64,000 nt of DNA from Fomitopsis serialis (taxonomy: Eukaryota; Basidiomycota; Agaricomycetes; Polyporales; Fomitopsidaceae): contig NW_025955041.1 in the NCBI RefSeq assembly GCF_022376445.1, forward strand, positions 62,001 through 126,000, read 5' to 3'. Both the position numbers and the translations under genes were made by a program. Shown piece by piece: positions 1 to 11,859 of this stretch. The notes under the pieces were generated by a model, which was not told the origin of the DNA, ran no database searches, and worked only from the letters and a program-made list of their open reading frames with translations. The first letter of the stretch is position 1. Each line of letters opens with the position of its first letter.

Positions 1-508
1 CTTCCCATCATGGGCGGAAAACAAGAACACCGTGCAGTTGACACCAGCGCGCATGCTCTGGTTCCGCGATCAATACCTTCCGAACCAAGTGGATCGTGCG
101 GCATGGAGAAGTTCCCCCATCTTCGCCCCGGAAGAGTTATTCGGAAAGCTGCCGAAAGCGTGCGTCATGGTAATGGAGCTCGATGTCCTCAGGGATGAGG
201 GTGTCGCCTACGCGGAGAAGATGAAGCATGCTGGGGTTGAAGTGGAAGTAAAGCTGTACAAAGCTGCTCCTCATCCGATTATATCAATGGATGGTACGTG
301 GTTGCGCAGCTATATGGGTTTGGCTTGTCTGAGTTTCTTTATGTCGATCCCATCGCTTCGCACAATCCTATCGTACACAGGGCAAGTCCGCGCTTCTTGT
401 CACAATTGTCCAATTATTGACAGCGTTCACTACAGTGTCCTTCAAATCGGCAGACGCGCTGTGGCGGATGCCATACAGGCACTCGCACAAGCGTTCGATA
501 CGGCATGA
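1..508 (+). CDS. HSL-type alpha/beta-hydrolase (esterase/lipase), C-terminal part
   Basis: The coding frame is open from the window edge, so the N-terminal half, with the expected HGGG oxyanion motif and GDSAGG nucleophile, lies outside. What remains is the typical end of the alpha/beta-hydrolase fold-3 (hormone-sensitive-lipase) family: the motif DVLRDEG, which carries the catalytic Asp in this family, then YKAAPHP, which carries the catalytic His. A final helix reading QIGRRAVADAIQAL ends at the stop at 506-508. An intron separates the last two parts (donor GTACGT at 294, acceptor TACAG ending at 435). The two exons join in frame only if one more G followed the acceptor, so one base is probably missing here. 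The substrate cannot be told; carboxylic esters are expected. The family call is firm, the exact 3' exon less so. Confidence 0.8.
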   Translation, partial: FPSWAENKNTVQLTPARMLWFRDQYLPNQVDRAAWRSSPIFAPEELFGKLPKACVMVMELDVLRDEGVAYAEKMKHAGVEVEVKLYKAAPHPIISMDGTWLRSYMGLACLSFFMSIPSLRTILSYTGQVRASCHNCPIIDSVHYSVLQIGRRAVADAIQALAQAFDTA

Positions 509-2062
509 GCGAAGTCATGTGCGCGGATCGATACATCGCATATGAGAACGTCCTTTTTTTCACTGCAGCTTCCGGACATCTACTGTTCGTGTAACGAATT
601 CAAGCGGTGAGCGCCTTGCGTGATGCCTTCAACATAGTAAACGGCTGTCCGCACTCCCGTGTTTGATTTGTATCTTGTCTTGATGCTATTTAGCTCGAAA
701 TCTCAGACTTTCCGCGGTGGATCGCAATATTGGTGCGACGACAGGCAGCCTGAGGTCTCCTGCTGTAAGCTGTGCTGTTGATCCCACACCCGCCTGACCC
801 ATGAAGCACATCGCACGAGAGTCAGTGCACGACGTAACTAGGCCGGACCTCGGGTGGAGCCTTGGTCTCCCATGAAGATCCCGGACCTTCAAGAACAACG
901 GTAAGTTCTCGGCGAACGTTGGCAACGAGTCTCGCTTTAGCTGATTGTACGGACTTGGAAGTCCTCGACAAGACGGTACAGCATCGATTAATGTTACGGT
1001 GCTGCATGTTATAGGTGTGTTTCAGCGCCAGGTTTCAAATCTGAAGGTGGACACCCCAGGGCGCACACTTGCATATTGCATCAGCCAAGGATGTGCCATT
1101 CAGCGGCGTAAGGGCCAGTGGCTGTGAGTAGCTGTGGACTGAGCTTGTACCTAGCCTGAACCGGATGTTGTAGAGATAGTTACACGTCGGGTAAAGCTGG
1201 GTTCAATACCTTCACTCATTTCAGATGCACGGTCGAACATCCTCATTGGTACGGCGATGACGTATCTTGCGTAACACTCCTCTTTGTTCATGACTGGTCG
1301 CATACAGGGTCGAATATACACCCATGTCGGCAAAGTATACGCCATATAATGTGAGTTCCAGCGTATCCCGAAGGGCATGCCCATCCTGTCTGTGGTTGCT
1401 CAACGAGATTATGTTACAGCCAAAATAGTCTCATACCAAGACCCTCCACACGGCGCTAGTGTGGAGGGGTTGTGTCGAACCTAACAGCCAAAAGGTGTCA
1501 CGCGGATGACCTCCATGATGCATCCACATTCACCCCGGCGTGATGGACGTAGCAGCACCGTCAACAGATTCAAGTATCTGTGCGCTCTGCATCGCCGTTG
1601 TCGGAGCAGTTTGCGCGATGCTGATGAGGTGGATCCTGATTCCTCTAGGCGGGCTTCTTGAACCCGGCGATCGGGTCGTCGGACAATATGTAGTGTTTTG
1701 GGGTGTTCCATCAAACATTCAACCACGTATGTGAGCTATGGCAACTACTATGATGGTACGGTGACAGCTCCGGAAGGCACTAGTGATGTCGAGCTTCGTC
1801 AAATACCCATAGCACCCCGACGCCGCCTGTGCATCACCTACGGTGCTCAGTAATGAAGTGCATGGCAACAGCCATCTGCATCCAGAAGGCCGCCGACTTC
1901 TGAGCACAGCACTGCGACTATCCTCTCGGTATGTCTTCGTGAGTCATGTGGTCATACAGAGCCCCATAGCATCCCTCGCACAAGACCTAGAGCCGCGGAA
2001 GGATTTCGTCTGCGCCATCACAATACTATCAGTTCAAGCTGACAATCCGCAACGAGAGCCAT
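509..2062. other. Intergenic, no gene recognised
   Basis: About 1.5 kb between the esterase stop and the 3' end of the minus-strand DUF6534 gene. Open frames here are at most about 85 codons, on both strands, with no recognisable domain, no convincing exon chain and no repeat. A degraded or very divergent gene on the minus strand cannot be excluded. Confidence 0.4.
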
Positions 2063-3523
2063 TCAAACTGACCAGCTGCGAAATTCTGCGTCCGGAATTT
2101 TGAACTTGTCGACTGGATCGAGACTGTAGGTGCCTGACGATTCGCCGGAGCTTCCCTCGACGTGAGATGTCACGATCTCAACGGTCGTATGGGGCTCCTG
2201 GCTAATCGCGAACGACAGTCGTCCGCCGTGCGTGGACAGAGTTGAATCTGAGCGTTTTACGAATGCGCGGTTGATAAGGTTCGTCAGGAGAGAATTGGCA
2301 TAGCTAGGTGGGCATGATGAGTTCAGAGCCAAGCAGAAGTAGAGTAGCGACGTACACCTTGCTCAAGATTTCTGCTCTGCGCGATGGGGTGAGGTCGGTA
2401 GATAATGATCACTATCCAGACACTTACGGTGCAAGATAGTAGAGCCTGTTCTATCGGCGGGGAATGCTCAGCCAAAAGACATGAAGGTTACTGGGTAGAC
2501 GCACGGGACACGCCAAACACAGAATGACATCAGCCGCGGCTATGCTCGCTGTTCAACTCGTAGTCAGTACTGCGACAGATGAAAGGTGTGCGCGAGACCG
2601 ACCCGTCATAGTTCCGGTTTCAACGGTTAGCCGGACGATTCTGTCTAGTGTTCTGTCGGTGCTGCTATATTGCCCCGCCTTCCTCTTCAAGATCTATATG
2701 ATCACGATGCAGTATCAGTAGGCAACATGTCTCTATGTTTCGATTGTACGGACCAATATCGTCATAGACACAGCGATTAGTATGTCCGCGAGAATGCTCC
2801 CTAGCAACCAAGTCTGCGACGATATTAAGACACCGTAGACTCGGCAAGAACATGTCACTGCTTACGATCACCGGGCCCTTGAATTGTGAGAGATTGAGAA
2901 GTGACGGGTTATATATTTTCATCTGCACAGATACATCGAGATTAGAGCGAGATTATTCCTCTGAGAGAAGCCAGGTACCTGAGCTCCGAACGCGATACCC
3001 CCTGCAGCTTGCGCTACCGCCAGCTATGCATGACCTCGTTAGTTTCATGTCAAAATGACATCGAGGACATAACGTACTACGGCGATGATTCCCGACAGTA
3101 TGCGGGAGCCGCTGAGGCGCAAGATGCGCCATGCATAGAAGACTTGCACCACGAGGGCTATTACTGCGCTCATGACAGACACGCTGAACCATGAGTTGTT
3201 GATGGCTACCAGGGCGTCGAGTTCTCCATAGTCATACACGTAGTTGTCGAACGACGCAGCTGTCAGCAGGCCCGTCTGAACCCACTCGAAAATGAGTGTG
3301 CCATAGACTGAAGGATCCAGCGGTTGAGAACGTGCTCCGTCCGATATCAAGAGGGGAGAGGGATTACCTAGGCATTGCAGAGAGAGCCTGTCGTGCGGAT
3401 AATAAATATGGTACATGTCTAGTGTGGTTCGTTACGTTCGCCTGGTTTGACATGTCGATGAGACTTACACGTCTGGTTCGTCAACACCCCCAAGAGTCCC
3501 CAGTTCATCAAGAGACCCAGCAT
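2063..3523 (-). CDS. DUF6534-family multi-pass membrane protein
   Basis: A chain of minus-strand exons reproduces the basidiomycete DUF6534 layout. In order: MLGLLMNWGLLGVLTNQT (first helix), YMYHIYYPHDRLSLQCL, a long exon from VYGTLIFEWVQTG to RILSGIIAVV with two or three helices, a short LAVAQAAGGIAFGAQ piece, WLLGSILADILIAVSMTIL, a loop SSTDRTLDRIVRLTVETG that is the family hallmark, a helix ADVILCLACP, and the end AEILSKVYANSLLTNLINR followed by a hydrophilic tail to the stop at 2063-2065. Introns are 50-60 nt with GT-AG ends, for example GTAAGT after NQT and GTACGT before YANS. The helix six region holds an in-frame stop (IPRR then TAG) and another before it, so one or two bases are probably missing. 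The true first exon may lie a little further upstream. Function of the family is unknown; receptor-like membrane proteins are suspected. Confidence 0.75.
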
Positions 3524-5256
3524 CTACTTGCCGCAGTCAGCTTCCGCATATATGACTACAAAGCGCGAGGCTTGCCATCGGGCCGATCCTACGTCCGCGA
3601 GCTCAGCGGGTGCTTCCAGAGGCAAGCATGGGGGCGACGTACAACAGACTCGGCTTCTGGGAGGTGGCCATTGCGGCCAGATCGGGCCACTAGAAGGAAC
3701 GTGCAAAGGGTGGGATATATGAGCTATGTACAATTGCTGCAACCAGTTATAATAAGGACGCGCTCGGTGCTTTACGACAGTACGAGTCCATGAGTACTCA
3801 CGGAAGACCCGATCAGCACCACGGGCTGAATCTAGAGAGCCGGGTGATGGCACGTAGCCAGCTGCGGTAGGGACGCACTGGAGGGATCGCGACGCCGGCG
3901 AGAACGCGTCTCCTATATATGTTCGCATCCGGATCATCCTTACACAGCAAAAGGCAGAAGGCAGAAGAGCGCCAAATGCTTCATTGCGCCCGACCGCTGC
4001 CCAGCAGATGACCATTGACGGCCGCAGATGCGATAATCCTGCGCCGTGAGAAGTGCAGCATGTGGATTGTGGGCGATCCGTGTTCGGCCTTCGAGCCTTG
4101 ATGCTCATCTTGGTAGTACTAGTCGAGTATTAGCATGCCTCGGATGCGGATTGAGATGGGGATTGTTCACCGGCATCTGGGGTGTATGTCCGATCGGATG
4201 ACAGGAGAACTGTGTCTTGACGCGGGCGATGAAGCTAACGCGGCACATACACCCCTGCTAGTGGACATTAGGCTCCAAAATCGCGATATCGCTCTGTCAT
4301 GCTGGGAAGAGCTGTTCTCATCACTGTCGTTAACATCCTGAGAAACCAATGAGGAACCCATTGTTATCAGTAGGAACGTAACGCATATAGGCTGCGACGT
4401 TGTCTAGGGTAACGCGAAGAATTCTGACCTCTTGCGCACTGATCATCCCATGCCATGCAGGGGGTTGCATTGATCTCATCACGAAGAGGGCCGGGAGAAC
4501 GAAGGGTACGAAAACGCGAAGTCGACCACTGTAGCAGATATGTCAACGTTTCAACGCTCATCACCCGCCATGGCGAGACATTGACACAGCGCTGATATCC
4601 ATGGTGTGACCGACAGGGTGAGAAGAACTTTGTGTTCCCATGAAGAAGATGATATGAGCTTCCCGACACCAAAGTACAGAAGCGAAATGTTCGTACTCAC
4701 TTATCCACCCTGGTGACATTGTTACGGCGCACCTCTGCACGATCTCGCGAGCAAATGAACAGTGTCCTGTACATACCGCAGACTCGTCGCGGTCATTGTA
4801 CACACGGCCTGGTGTCCGCCAAGCCCAGTCGCGCAGTTAGATGGTGGACCAATGAATGATTAATGAAGCCTCGTTTCATGAAGCAAGGTTTTGAGAGAAT
4901 ATGGCGCTTCGACACAGTAGTAACGATAGAGAGTCCGTTGCGACTGTCGGACGAAGACAAAGTGTGCCGCATGCGCACTCAGTACTCAGCCAGTAAGTTG
5001 CACAGTTCGACGTGTACAGGTGGTCTCAGGTCTGCCACCGAGGGCGGAATGATATTTGGAGCAAACACAGGCAAACAGCGCGCTGCCGCTGCCGCAGTGG
5101 CCACGGTGACGCATCGCGCAACGGTCTCGCCCAAGCGCTCAAGCGTCGCTGCTTGTCCATCCCGCCTGCCTGTCTCCTTGCTGTGTCCGCCTGGTCTTTG
5201 CACGCGTAACGCAGCCCGTGCCTCAACGACAGAGACACCCATCGGATGTCTTCATC
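3524..5256. other. Intergenic, one weak minus-strand open frame
   Basis: No gene is recognised in 1.7 kb. The best candidate is an ATG-poor open frame on the minus strand at roughly 4330-4526 of about 63 residues, with a hydrophobic stretch (VFVPFVLPALFVM) and a hydrophilic end. It matches no family I know and has no clear flanking exons. The last 300 bases before 5257 are the likely promoter and 5' leader of the carrier gene. Confidence 0.35.
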
Positions 5257-6847
5257 ATGACCTCCGCGCCAACATCGTTGCGCGACTACTACGCGGCACC
5301 GTCGAATGCATGGTCCTTCATCCCAGCAAGTCTTCCCGGCTCTCCGGAAAACTCGACAGACATCTACTCTCCCGCAACCTCCTCCTCTTCATATGAATGG
5401 TCCACACGGACTAACACCAATCCCCTCTTTGATCTTTCTGCGACATACGCATCGGCTGAGGATGGCTTTGACGTTAAGCTAGTCGCCCAAGGCCTTGTCA
5501 CCGCGGCGTTGTCTAGCTATGCGAGCCAGGCTCTTACGATGCCGTTCGAAGTTGGGAAGACCCTTCTGCAGGTACAATGGGTTCCAAGGGATATAGTCGA
5601 GGCGGCCGCGGGCGTAACATTGTCAATGGACCCCATGGACGAGGAAGAAGAGGTATGCAGTTGCAGTCTGACCACGTCTCCAGTACCTGTCACTGATATG
5701 CAGCTGTACTGGCCCTTCTAGCTCAGTGACACCTCAATTGACAACGACGCGTACTTCGCAGACCCGAGCAAAATCGAGGCTGAGGGTGTTACTCCTCCAC
5801 CTCCGCGACTCGCCGATGAGCGAGGTTACGTCGTGCGACAATCTGTACTGGATGAAGGTGCAACGCCAGAATATATCATGCCTGTCGGCTTAGCAGACGG
5901 AACATGGGGTATGATAAAACAGCTTGGTCGTTTCCGTTCTGAAGGCTGGTTGTCACTGTGGAAAGGTCTGCTACATATCTATGCACGACGACTTTCGCCC
6001 TAACGTCCTCCCAGGGCTGCTAACGACAACCGTCCATGAGGCTCTCTATAATGGCCTGCAGCCATCCTGCCACACCATCCTTCAATATGTCCTCTCACCA
6101 ATGTTCCCCTCCCTCTCTTCCGCATCATCCTCGCTCCTCCTACCCGTCGCCTCACACACCCTTGCGGGCTTCATACTCTCTCCCCTCCAGCTCGTTCGCA
6201 CCCGATTAATAATCCAATCCGCCAACCCCCGCTTCCGCACCTACTCCGGCCCCATCGACGCGCTCTCACAGATCCTCGCGCACGAAGGCGGCCTGCACGG
6301 CGTGTACCTCCACCCGCACCTGCTCATTCCCACTCTTCTCGAGCACACCCTCCGCGGGCTCATCCCGCTCACGCTCCCCGCACTCATCGCGTCCTACATC
6401 GGCTTCGGCACACACCTCTCGCCCGACATGCACCCCGTCCTGTGGAACGTCTCCGAGCTCCTCGGCGACTTCGCGGGCTCGCTGATCATGCTCCCAATCG
6501 AGACAATCCGACGGCGGCTCCAAGCCCAGACGCGCGGCACCGCGAAGCCGCTCCGCGCGTGCGTGGAGATGCGCCCCGCGCCGTATAACGGCGTCGTGGA
6601 TGCGCTGTGGCACATCATCACGGAGGAGCGCTCGGACCGCCCGGTTCGGACGCACGCGCGGAGGAAAAGCAAGGGCAAGGCGAAGGAGGGCGCAGTGGAG
6701 GAAGAGGAGAAGAGGAGCTGGCTGGGGAACACGGGCATCGGGCAGCTGTACCGTGGTCTGGGAGTCCGGCTCGCGGTGGGCTTCACCGTATTCGTGCTTG
6801 CTTCATTGAGTGACAAGGAATCTGATGGAGGGTGGGCAGAGTTGTGA
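5257..6847 (+). CDS. Ugo1-like mitochondrial carrier-fold protein
   Basis: Three exons (5257-5652, 5722-5965, 6015-6847) joined by GT-AG introns of 69 and 49 nt give a 490-residue protein. Mitochondrial-carrier-like repeats are visible: LVAQGLVTAALSSYASQAL with PFEVGKTLLQVQW, then FILSPLQLVRTRLIIQ followed by YSGPIDALSQILAHEGG, then GSLIMLPIETIRRRLQAQ followed by YNGVVDALWHIITEE. The Px(D/E) signature is degenerate, and acidic, low-complexity inserts lie between repeats, as in Ugo1/SLC25A46, the outer-membrane proteins of mitochondrial fusion, rather than in solute carriers. I chose the ATG at 5257 because the frame upstream has no other ATG. The frame is intact throughout, unlike several neighbours. 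An ordinary but divergent carrier is the alternative. Confidence 0.8.
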
Positions 6848-7534
6848 GGCGTGGGTTAGATTCCGGATGTACCGTCACAGCTCAGTCCCTAATAGTACAT
6901 TGACACGTCTAATGAGTATAATGACCCCCCTGGAGATTGGCTTCCTGATGTTTTGTTACGGTCGGTGGTGCGCAAGTACCAATCGCTTTGCAAGCTGAGC
7001 CCATCTGACGTCCGCAACAAATCGGGTCCGACTGTAGACGGAGTTGATGGACGGCATCCGCGGGCAAGAGCCACCATAATCTTGCTTGTGTCTTCTAGGT
7101 TGATTCGTCTTGGAAGTGCTGTCATTCAATGCGTCAATTGACCGCCGAGGGAGTCTGACGCTCTGACAGTTTCAGACGGCAATTGAGAACATGGCCGAGA
7201 TCCTCCCCGTACGAGGCATTCCTCCTTGCAGCATGGTGGTCCTCTCTGTAGCTCCATATACAATTGAGGACTCTGAATTGAATTGGTGACACCTTGGGGA
7301 CCGCTCGTGGCACCTGGGCAGGAGCAGCGGCGCCCCCCAACGTCAACGGGTCTTCGCTGAGCAATGCACAGAGACGCCATGCGTCATCCCGCTGCGGAAG
7401 GATCCCTCCGCTGCATCTTCTCTGCCACTTTCCGAGCGAGAGAAGGGGGGACGGTGTCGAGCTGGACAGGGAGCTCCGCTGGGTGGCCCTGCCGGATGGT
7501 CAGCGTGATCCGTGTGCCAACAGAATTCAACAGT
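6848..7534. other. Intergenic between convergent genes
   Basis: 687 bases between the carrier stop and the Myb/C2H2 stop, which face each other. It must hold both 3' UTRs. I see no gene, repeat or RNA structure that I can support. Confidence 0.4.
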
Positions 7535-9548
7535 TCAATCTAGACGCACATGGGCTACATGATAACGCAGGCCGCTGAGCTGCTTGTATTGGCTGTGACA
7601 CCCGGGGTGCGGGCAGGGGAAAATCTTCCGGGGTTTCGGTCGACTCTCGTCCGAGGAGACGCTGGCTGGCGTCGAAGTGTCTGCCTCTGCTAGCCCCGTA
7701 CGCCGATTCGCCGCGAGGGCTTGTGCAAAATGAGCCTTCGATCTACAGAGCAGTCTTAGGCAGCAGGCATGGAACATTGATACAAAAACGTACACCTGCA
7801 AATGGTATTGAAGGCCGTTGATACTCTGATACAAATCACTTTCAGCGAAACGTCGAACAGCGCAGACATCTGTGTCACCTTCCAGCTCTTCTTGCACCCC
7901 GCTAAACCACATCTGAACGGCGTACTACCGCCAAGGTCTGCGGCATGCTGTGCTTTGTTATGGTCACTCAACTCCTTGGACGTCGCGTAGCGCGCGCTGC
8001 TGGACGGTGCGCCGTCGGACCAGCAGTCAGGATGCCCGCAAGCGTAAGCGAGGACAGAAGGGCTGCAAGCAGTCGTCAATACTCGAACGAATCAATGCTC
8101 GGTTCGAATGCGAATGCTCACTCCGCTGTGGCACTTAGAGTCGATGAGAGTCGAGGGGGCGGTCCTTCGCGGATAACATGACGCGAAGGAGGAGGTTTCT
8201 TGGCCTTTTCCGCTGGCGTGCGGTAGTAGCTGGTGGCTGACCTTGGCTCCTCCAAATCCAGCTGAGACCCTGGTTCCTGGCTTGCGACACGAGGTGAAGA
8301 TGGGGTAGAAGCAGCCGTTGGAGATTCTGTACTCTCCTGAACAATGGTGGGGCCGGGAACTTCGTCGTCTACCATACCTTCATTTGTCGTTCCTTCGCTG
8401 GGACTTGGATGGGAGCCTAGAGGGACTTGACTAAATGGTTGCCCGTCCGATGGTACATGCTCCGTCGAAGGTTCGATTGCGGGGTTCTCGCCGGTATCCG
8501 CAGTGAAAGACATATCATAGAAAGCATTTGACTGATTGACAAGGTTCAGCGAAGAACCTTGGGGCTCAGTCTGCATCGAAGTATCGAATGCCGCATTGAG
8601 GCCAGTAGGAAATTGAGTAGGGTCGTAATTGTACGACGTTGGATGCCCGTTCGTCGAAGTATCTTGCTGAGGCAGAGGCATCGACAAGGGATCATACTGG
8701 AAGCAACTCCCATCGAAGTGATTTCTGTGGATGCCAGACGGCTCGCTATGGAAGGGACAAGCACAGAAGTATTCCGTGCGAGAGTTACCTTGGACAACGG
8801 GAGTCGGATACTGTGCCGGCACAGAAGTCGAAGGGACTAGCGATGGGTCCCAGAACGGACCTGCATGCTGATCTACTTCAGGTTGCCACTGCGGAGGTTG
8901 CTGGTTTTGCTCAGCGGCGGCGACACTTGTAGAAGTGCTACCCGCCTCGGTCTGGCGAATACCAGCGGTCTTCTTCCTCTCCATCATTCTCCATCTGTAA
9001 CACGAATGTTGTCAAGCGAGATGCCAGTTAGTAGCATCGTAACTTGCCTGTTGCGGCACGCCAGGCTACTTCTATTCAGTTCCTGGCCTATGACCCCCCA
9101 CTTGCCTCCCACCCGCGCATATGCGTCTAGAAGTTGGCCGTCTTCTTCCGACGTCCATTCCTCGCGCTTCAAAGACGGATCTAAGGCCTCACGATACCGC
9201 TTCGAGCAGGCATCATCCGTCCGCCCAGGAATGTTGCGGGCAATCACGGCCCACTTCGTTCCATGTATCGCGTACAACGAGCGAAGCAACTGGTCTTCCT
9301 CCGCTGTCCAGGCTGTCTTCTTGACATTCGGCGAAAGCGAGTGAAGCCAGCGCTATTCATAATATTGAGAGTCTTGAAGCGGTCGTATAGGTGGGTATAC
9401 GCACTTTCCTACATGCCTTGTTCGTACGACCGGGCACGGACAGTGCTACTGTCTTCCAGTTATCGACCTCGCCATGGACAGCGACGGCCTGCGTGAGAAG
9501 TCTATCTTCCTCTGCGGTCCATGGTTTGCCCACGCCTCTCTCTTGCAT
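7535..9548 (-). CDS. Three-repeat Myb protein with C-terminal C2H2 zinc fingers
   Basis: The N-terminus has three Myb/SANT repeats. R1 begins KPWTAEEDRLL and ends GRTNKACRK, R2 begins TAWTAEEDQLLRSLYAIHG and ends GRTDDACSKRYREAL, and R3 begins EEWTSEEDGQLLDAYARVGG and ends SSLACRNRW. A Pro/Ser/Thr/Gln-rich middle of about 290 residues (8118-8987) follows. A GTGAGC intron at about 8121 then joins in frame to cysteine-histidine units: YACGHPDC followed by HNKAQH, FRCGLAGCKKSW followed by SINGLQYHLQ, and FPCPHPGCHSQY followed by GLRYH. The ATG at 9548 opens directly before R1. The protein is probably a DNA-binding transcriptional regulator in the nucleus. It diverges from PRP17 with 202 bases between start codons. 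The join between Myb and finger parts is supported by splice phase but would benefit from transcript data. Confidence 0.8.
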
Positions 9549-9750
9549 TAGACAAAGACCATAGAGTAGCGAACGCGTGTAGAGTCGAGCCTCGTTTCAG
9601 CGAAGGTGCTCTCCAAAGAAGCAGCCGAACCAGTACATGTCGATGTCTGATCACGTGGAGTACAGAGATCGACTCGAACCCTTTGCGAACCGACTGATCG
9701 GACGACGTGGTTCAGCTTCTCAGCCACAGTTACGCTTGCTTGTTGCAGCC
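9549..9750. promoter_or_regulatory. Divergent promoter, Myb/C2H2 gene and PRP17
   Basis: Only 202 bases separate the two ATGs, which point away from each other, so both genes must take their core promoters and leaders from this stretch. I see no clear TATA box. Confidence 0.5.
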
Positions 9751-11859
9751 ATGTCTTCGTTCCTCCACGGCTACTCATCCGACGAAGACAATGGCCATGC
9801 TTCGAGAGATGCATTCGGGCTGTTGTCTCTGCCAACGCAGAAGAAACCCAGACTGGAGGAGCCCGATGCAAGCAGCTACAGCACTGCAGCATCCATTGTA
9901 CCGCAGGCTGCCCCCGATGTCCTAGCAGAGGTGCGTATCCCCCTCAGTCGCGTATTGCTACTCGTATTGATCGCTTGGTTTGTCGTGCAGGACCCGTTGA
10001 AACAGACGTCGCTGATTACACGACCAACCGACACGCAAATGAACGTGAACATCCCCTACAATGACATGACGCTCGCCATCCAAGGCCCCGAGAACCCGTT
10101 CGGTGACCGCAACCGCTTCCTGACCCAAAATGCGCTCGCAGGACATGTAGAAGAGCAAGCCATGACTGACCATGCCTTCCGGCAACAACACCTCACCCAC
10201 GCTATCCTCGGCTACTCCGCTAATCCTTCCATAGACCCGAATGCGCCGGCGATCCTTGGTTCGATAGAGAAGGCGCAGACCAATAACTTCGCGACCCTAG
10301 GCTCACTAAAAGCGCCCAAAAAGGACAAGAAGGAGCTGAAACGGAAGCGGAAAGCGAAAGGCGACTTGGAGGTCGTCGAAGGGGATGGTGCGTACGAGGG
10401 GCCATGGGCGCGTTGGGAGGGCGACGAGCCGCAAGGCCTGCTTCCCGGCGACGAGGTTGCGGAGGAGGGAGAGGAGGAAGTGGAGGAGGAGGAATCAGAA
10501 GAGGAAGTGGTGCAGCCGAAGAAAGCGAAGCCAAAACGCGGCGCGCCAGGCCTGGAGTCGTCTGTCTTCCACGGCAAGTCGATGTACGACTATCAGGGAC
10601 GGACGTACATGCACCCACCCGTCGCGGAGGCTCCACAACTGCAGTCCGACGCGGGGGCACAGGAGACATTCATTCCGAAGGTGTGCGTTCATACGTGGAC
10701 CGGTCATACGCAGGGCGTGTCGGTCGTACGGCTGTTCCCCGAAACGGGGCACTTGCTCCTCAGCGGGTCTATGGACACCAAAATCAAGGTTGGTCTTTTA
10801 GTAATGCGCCTTTGAGTTCGCGTTTTCATTCAGTCTTGTCAGTTGTGGGACGTGTACACCCACGGGAACTGCCTCCGCACCTTCCATGGTCACATGAAGG
10901 CCGTGAAGGACGTTACTTTCTCGAACGATGGCCGGAAATTCCTGTCCTGTGGATACGATAGGCAGATGAAGCTCTGGGATACGGAGACAGGACAGTGCCT
11001 GAAGCGCTTCAGCAATGGCAAGATTCCGTACGTCATCCGATTTCATCCGGACGAAGACAAGCAACATACATTCCTGGCGGGTATGTCAGACAAGAAGATT
11101 ATTCAGGTGTGTGCCTGCCCGCCCACCCCCCAGACTGAATTATCCTGACTGCCCGTGTGTAGTATGACATGAACTCCGGCGAAATTACGCAGGAATACGA
11201 CCAACATCTCGGGCCTGTCAACACGATTACCTTCGTCGATGAGAACCGGCGTTTCGTCACTACCTCCGACGACAAGACGATCCGGGCATGGGATTTCGAT
11301 ATCCCCGTGGTCATCAAGTACATTGCTGAGCCGCACATGCACTCCATGCCTGCGGTCACGCTGCACCCCAGCAGTAAGTCCGGTCCCCATGCGTGCCCGT
11401 CCGATTCATTGACGCTGTCTTGACAGAGAAGTACTTTGCGGCGCAATCGCTAGACAACCAGATTCTGGTGTACAGCACCGATAATTTCAGGCAGGCGAGG
11501 AACAAGCGGTTCGCCGGGCACTCCGTCGCTGGGTACGCCTGCCAAGTTGGATTCTCGCCCGATGGCAAGTGGATAAGCAGCGGCGACGGCGAGGGGAACG
11601 TCGTATTCTGGGAATGGAAGACCGGCCGTATCAAGTCCCGGCTGAAGGCGCACTCCAAGGTAGTCATCGCGCACGAGTGGCTGCCACACGAGAGCGTAAG
11701 TAATTGTTGATCTCCATGCCGGAAGGTGGCGCTGACGACGCCAATTGTGCAGTCGAAGGTCGTGACCGCATCTTGGGATGGCCTGATCAAGTTATGGGTA
11801 AGTCGGTTACTTCAATTGTACCTTCGCGGCGCTGATGCGGAGTGCGTTCCTAGGACTGA
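9751..11859 (+). CDS. PRP17: Pre-mRNA splicing factor PRP17/CDC40, WD40 protein
   Basis: Seven exons (9751-9930, 9991-10788, 10843-11106, 11163-11373, 11427-11695, 11753-11797, 11854-11859) give 590 residues without a break. The N-terminus starts [13 protein letters not shown] and leads to a conserved NPF region and a Lys/Glu-rich linker ([13 protein letters not shown] and an acidic run). The signature [20 protein letters not shown] is diagnostic of Prp17. Seven WD40 repeats follow, starting at [14 protein letters not shown] and closing with [13 protein letters not shown]. The last codon pair (Asp, stop) sits alone on a 6-nt exon after GTAAGT. Prp17 joins the spliceosome for the second catalytic step; its human name CDC40 comes from a cell-cycle mutant. 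The in-frame TTG upstream of 9751 is not used in my model. Very confident of identity. Confidence 0.95.

Noticed and set aside
4330..4526. Hydrophobic minus-strand open frame
   Set aside because: Short, without a clear start or neighbouring exons; listed only as a remark in the intergenic entry.
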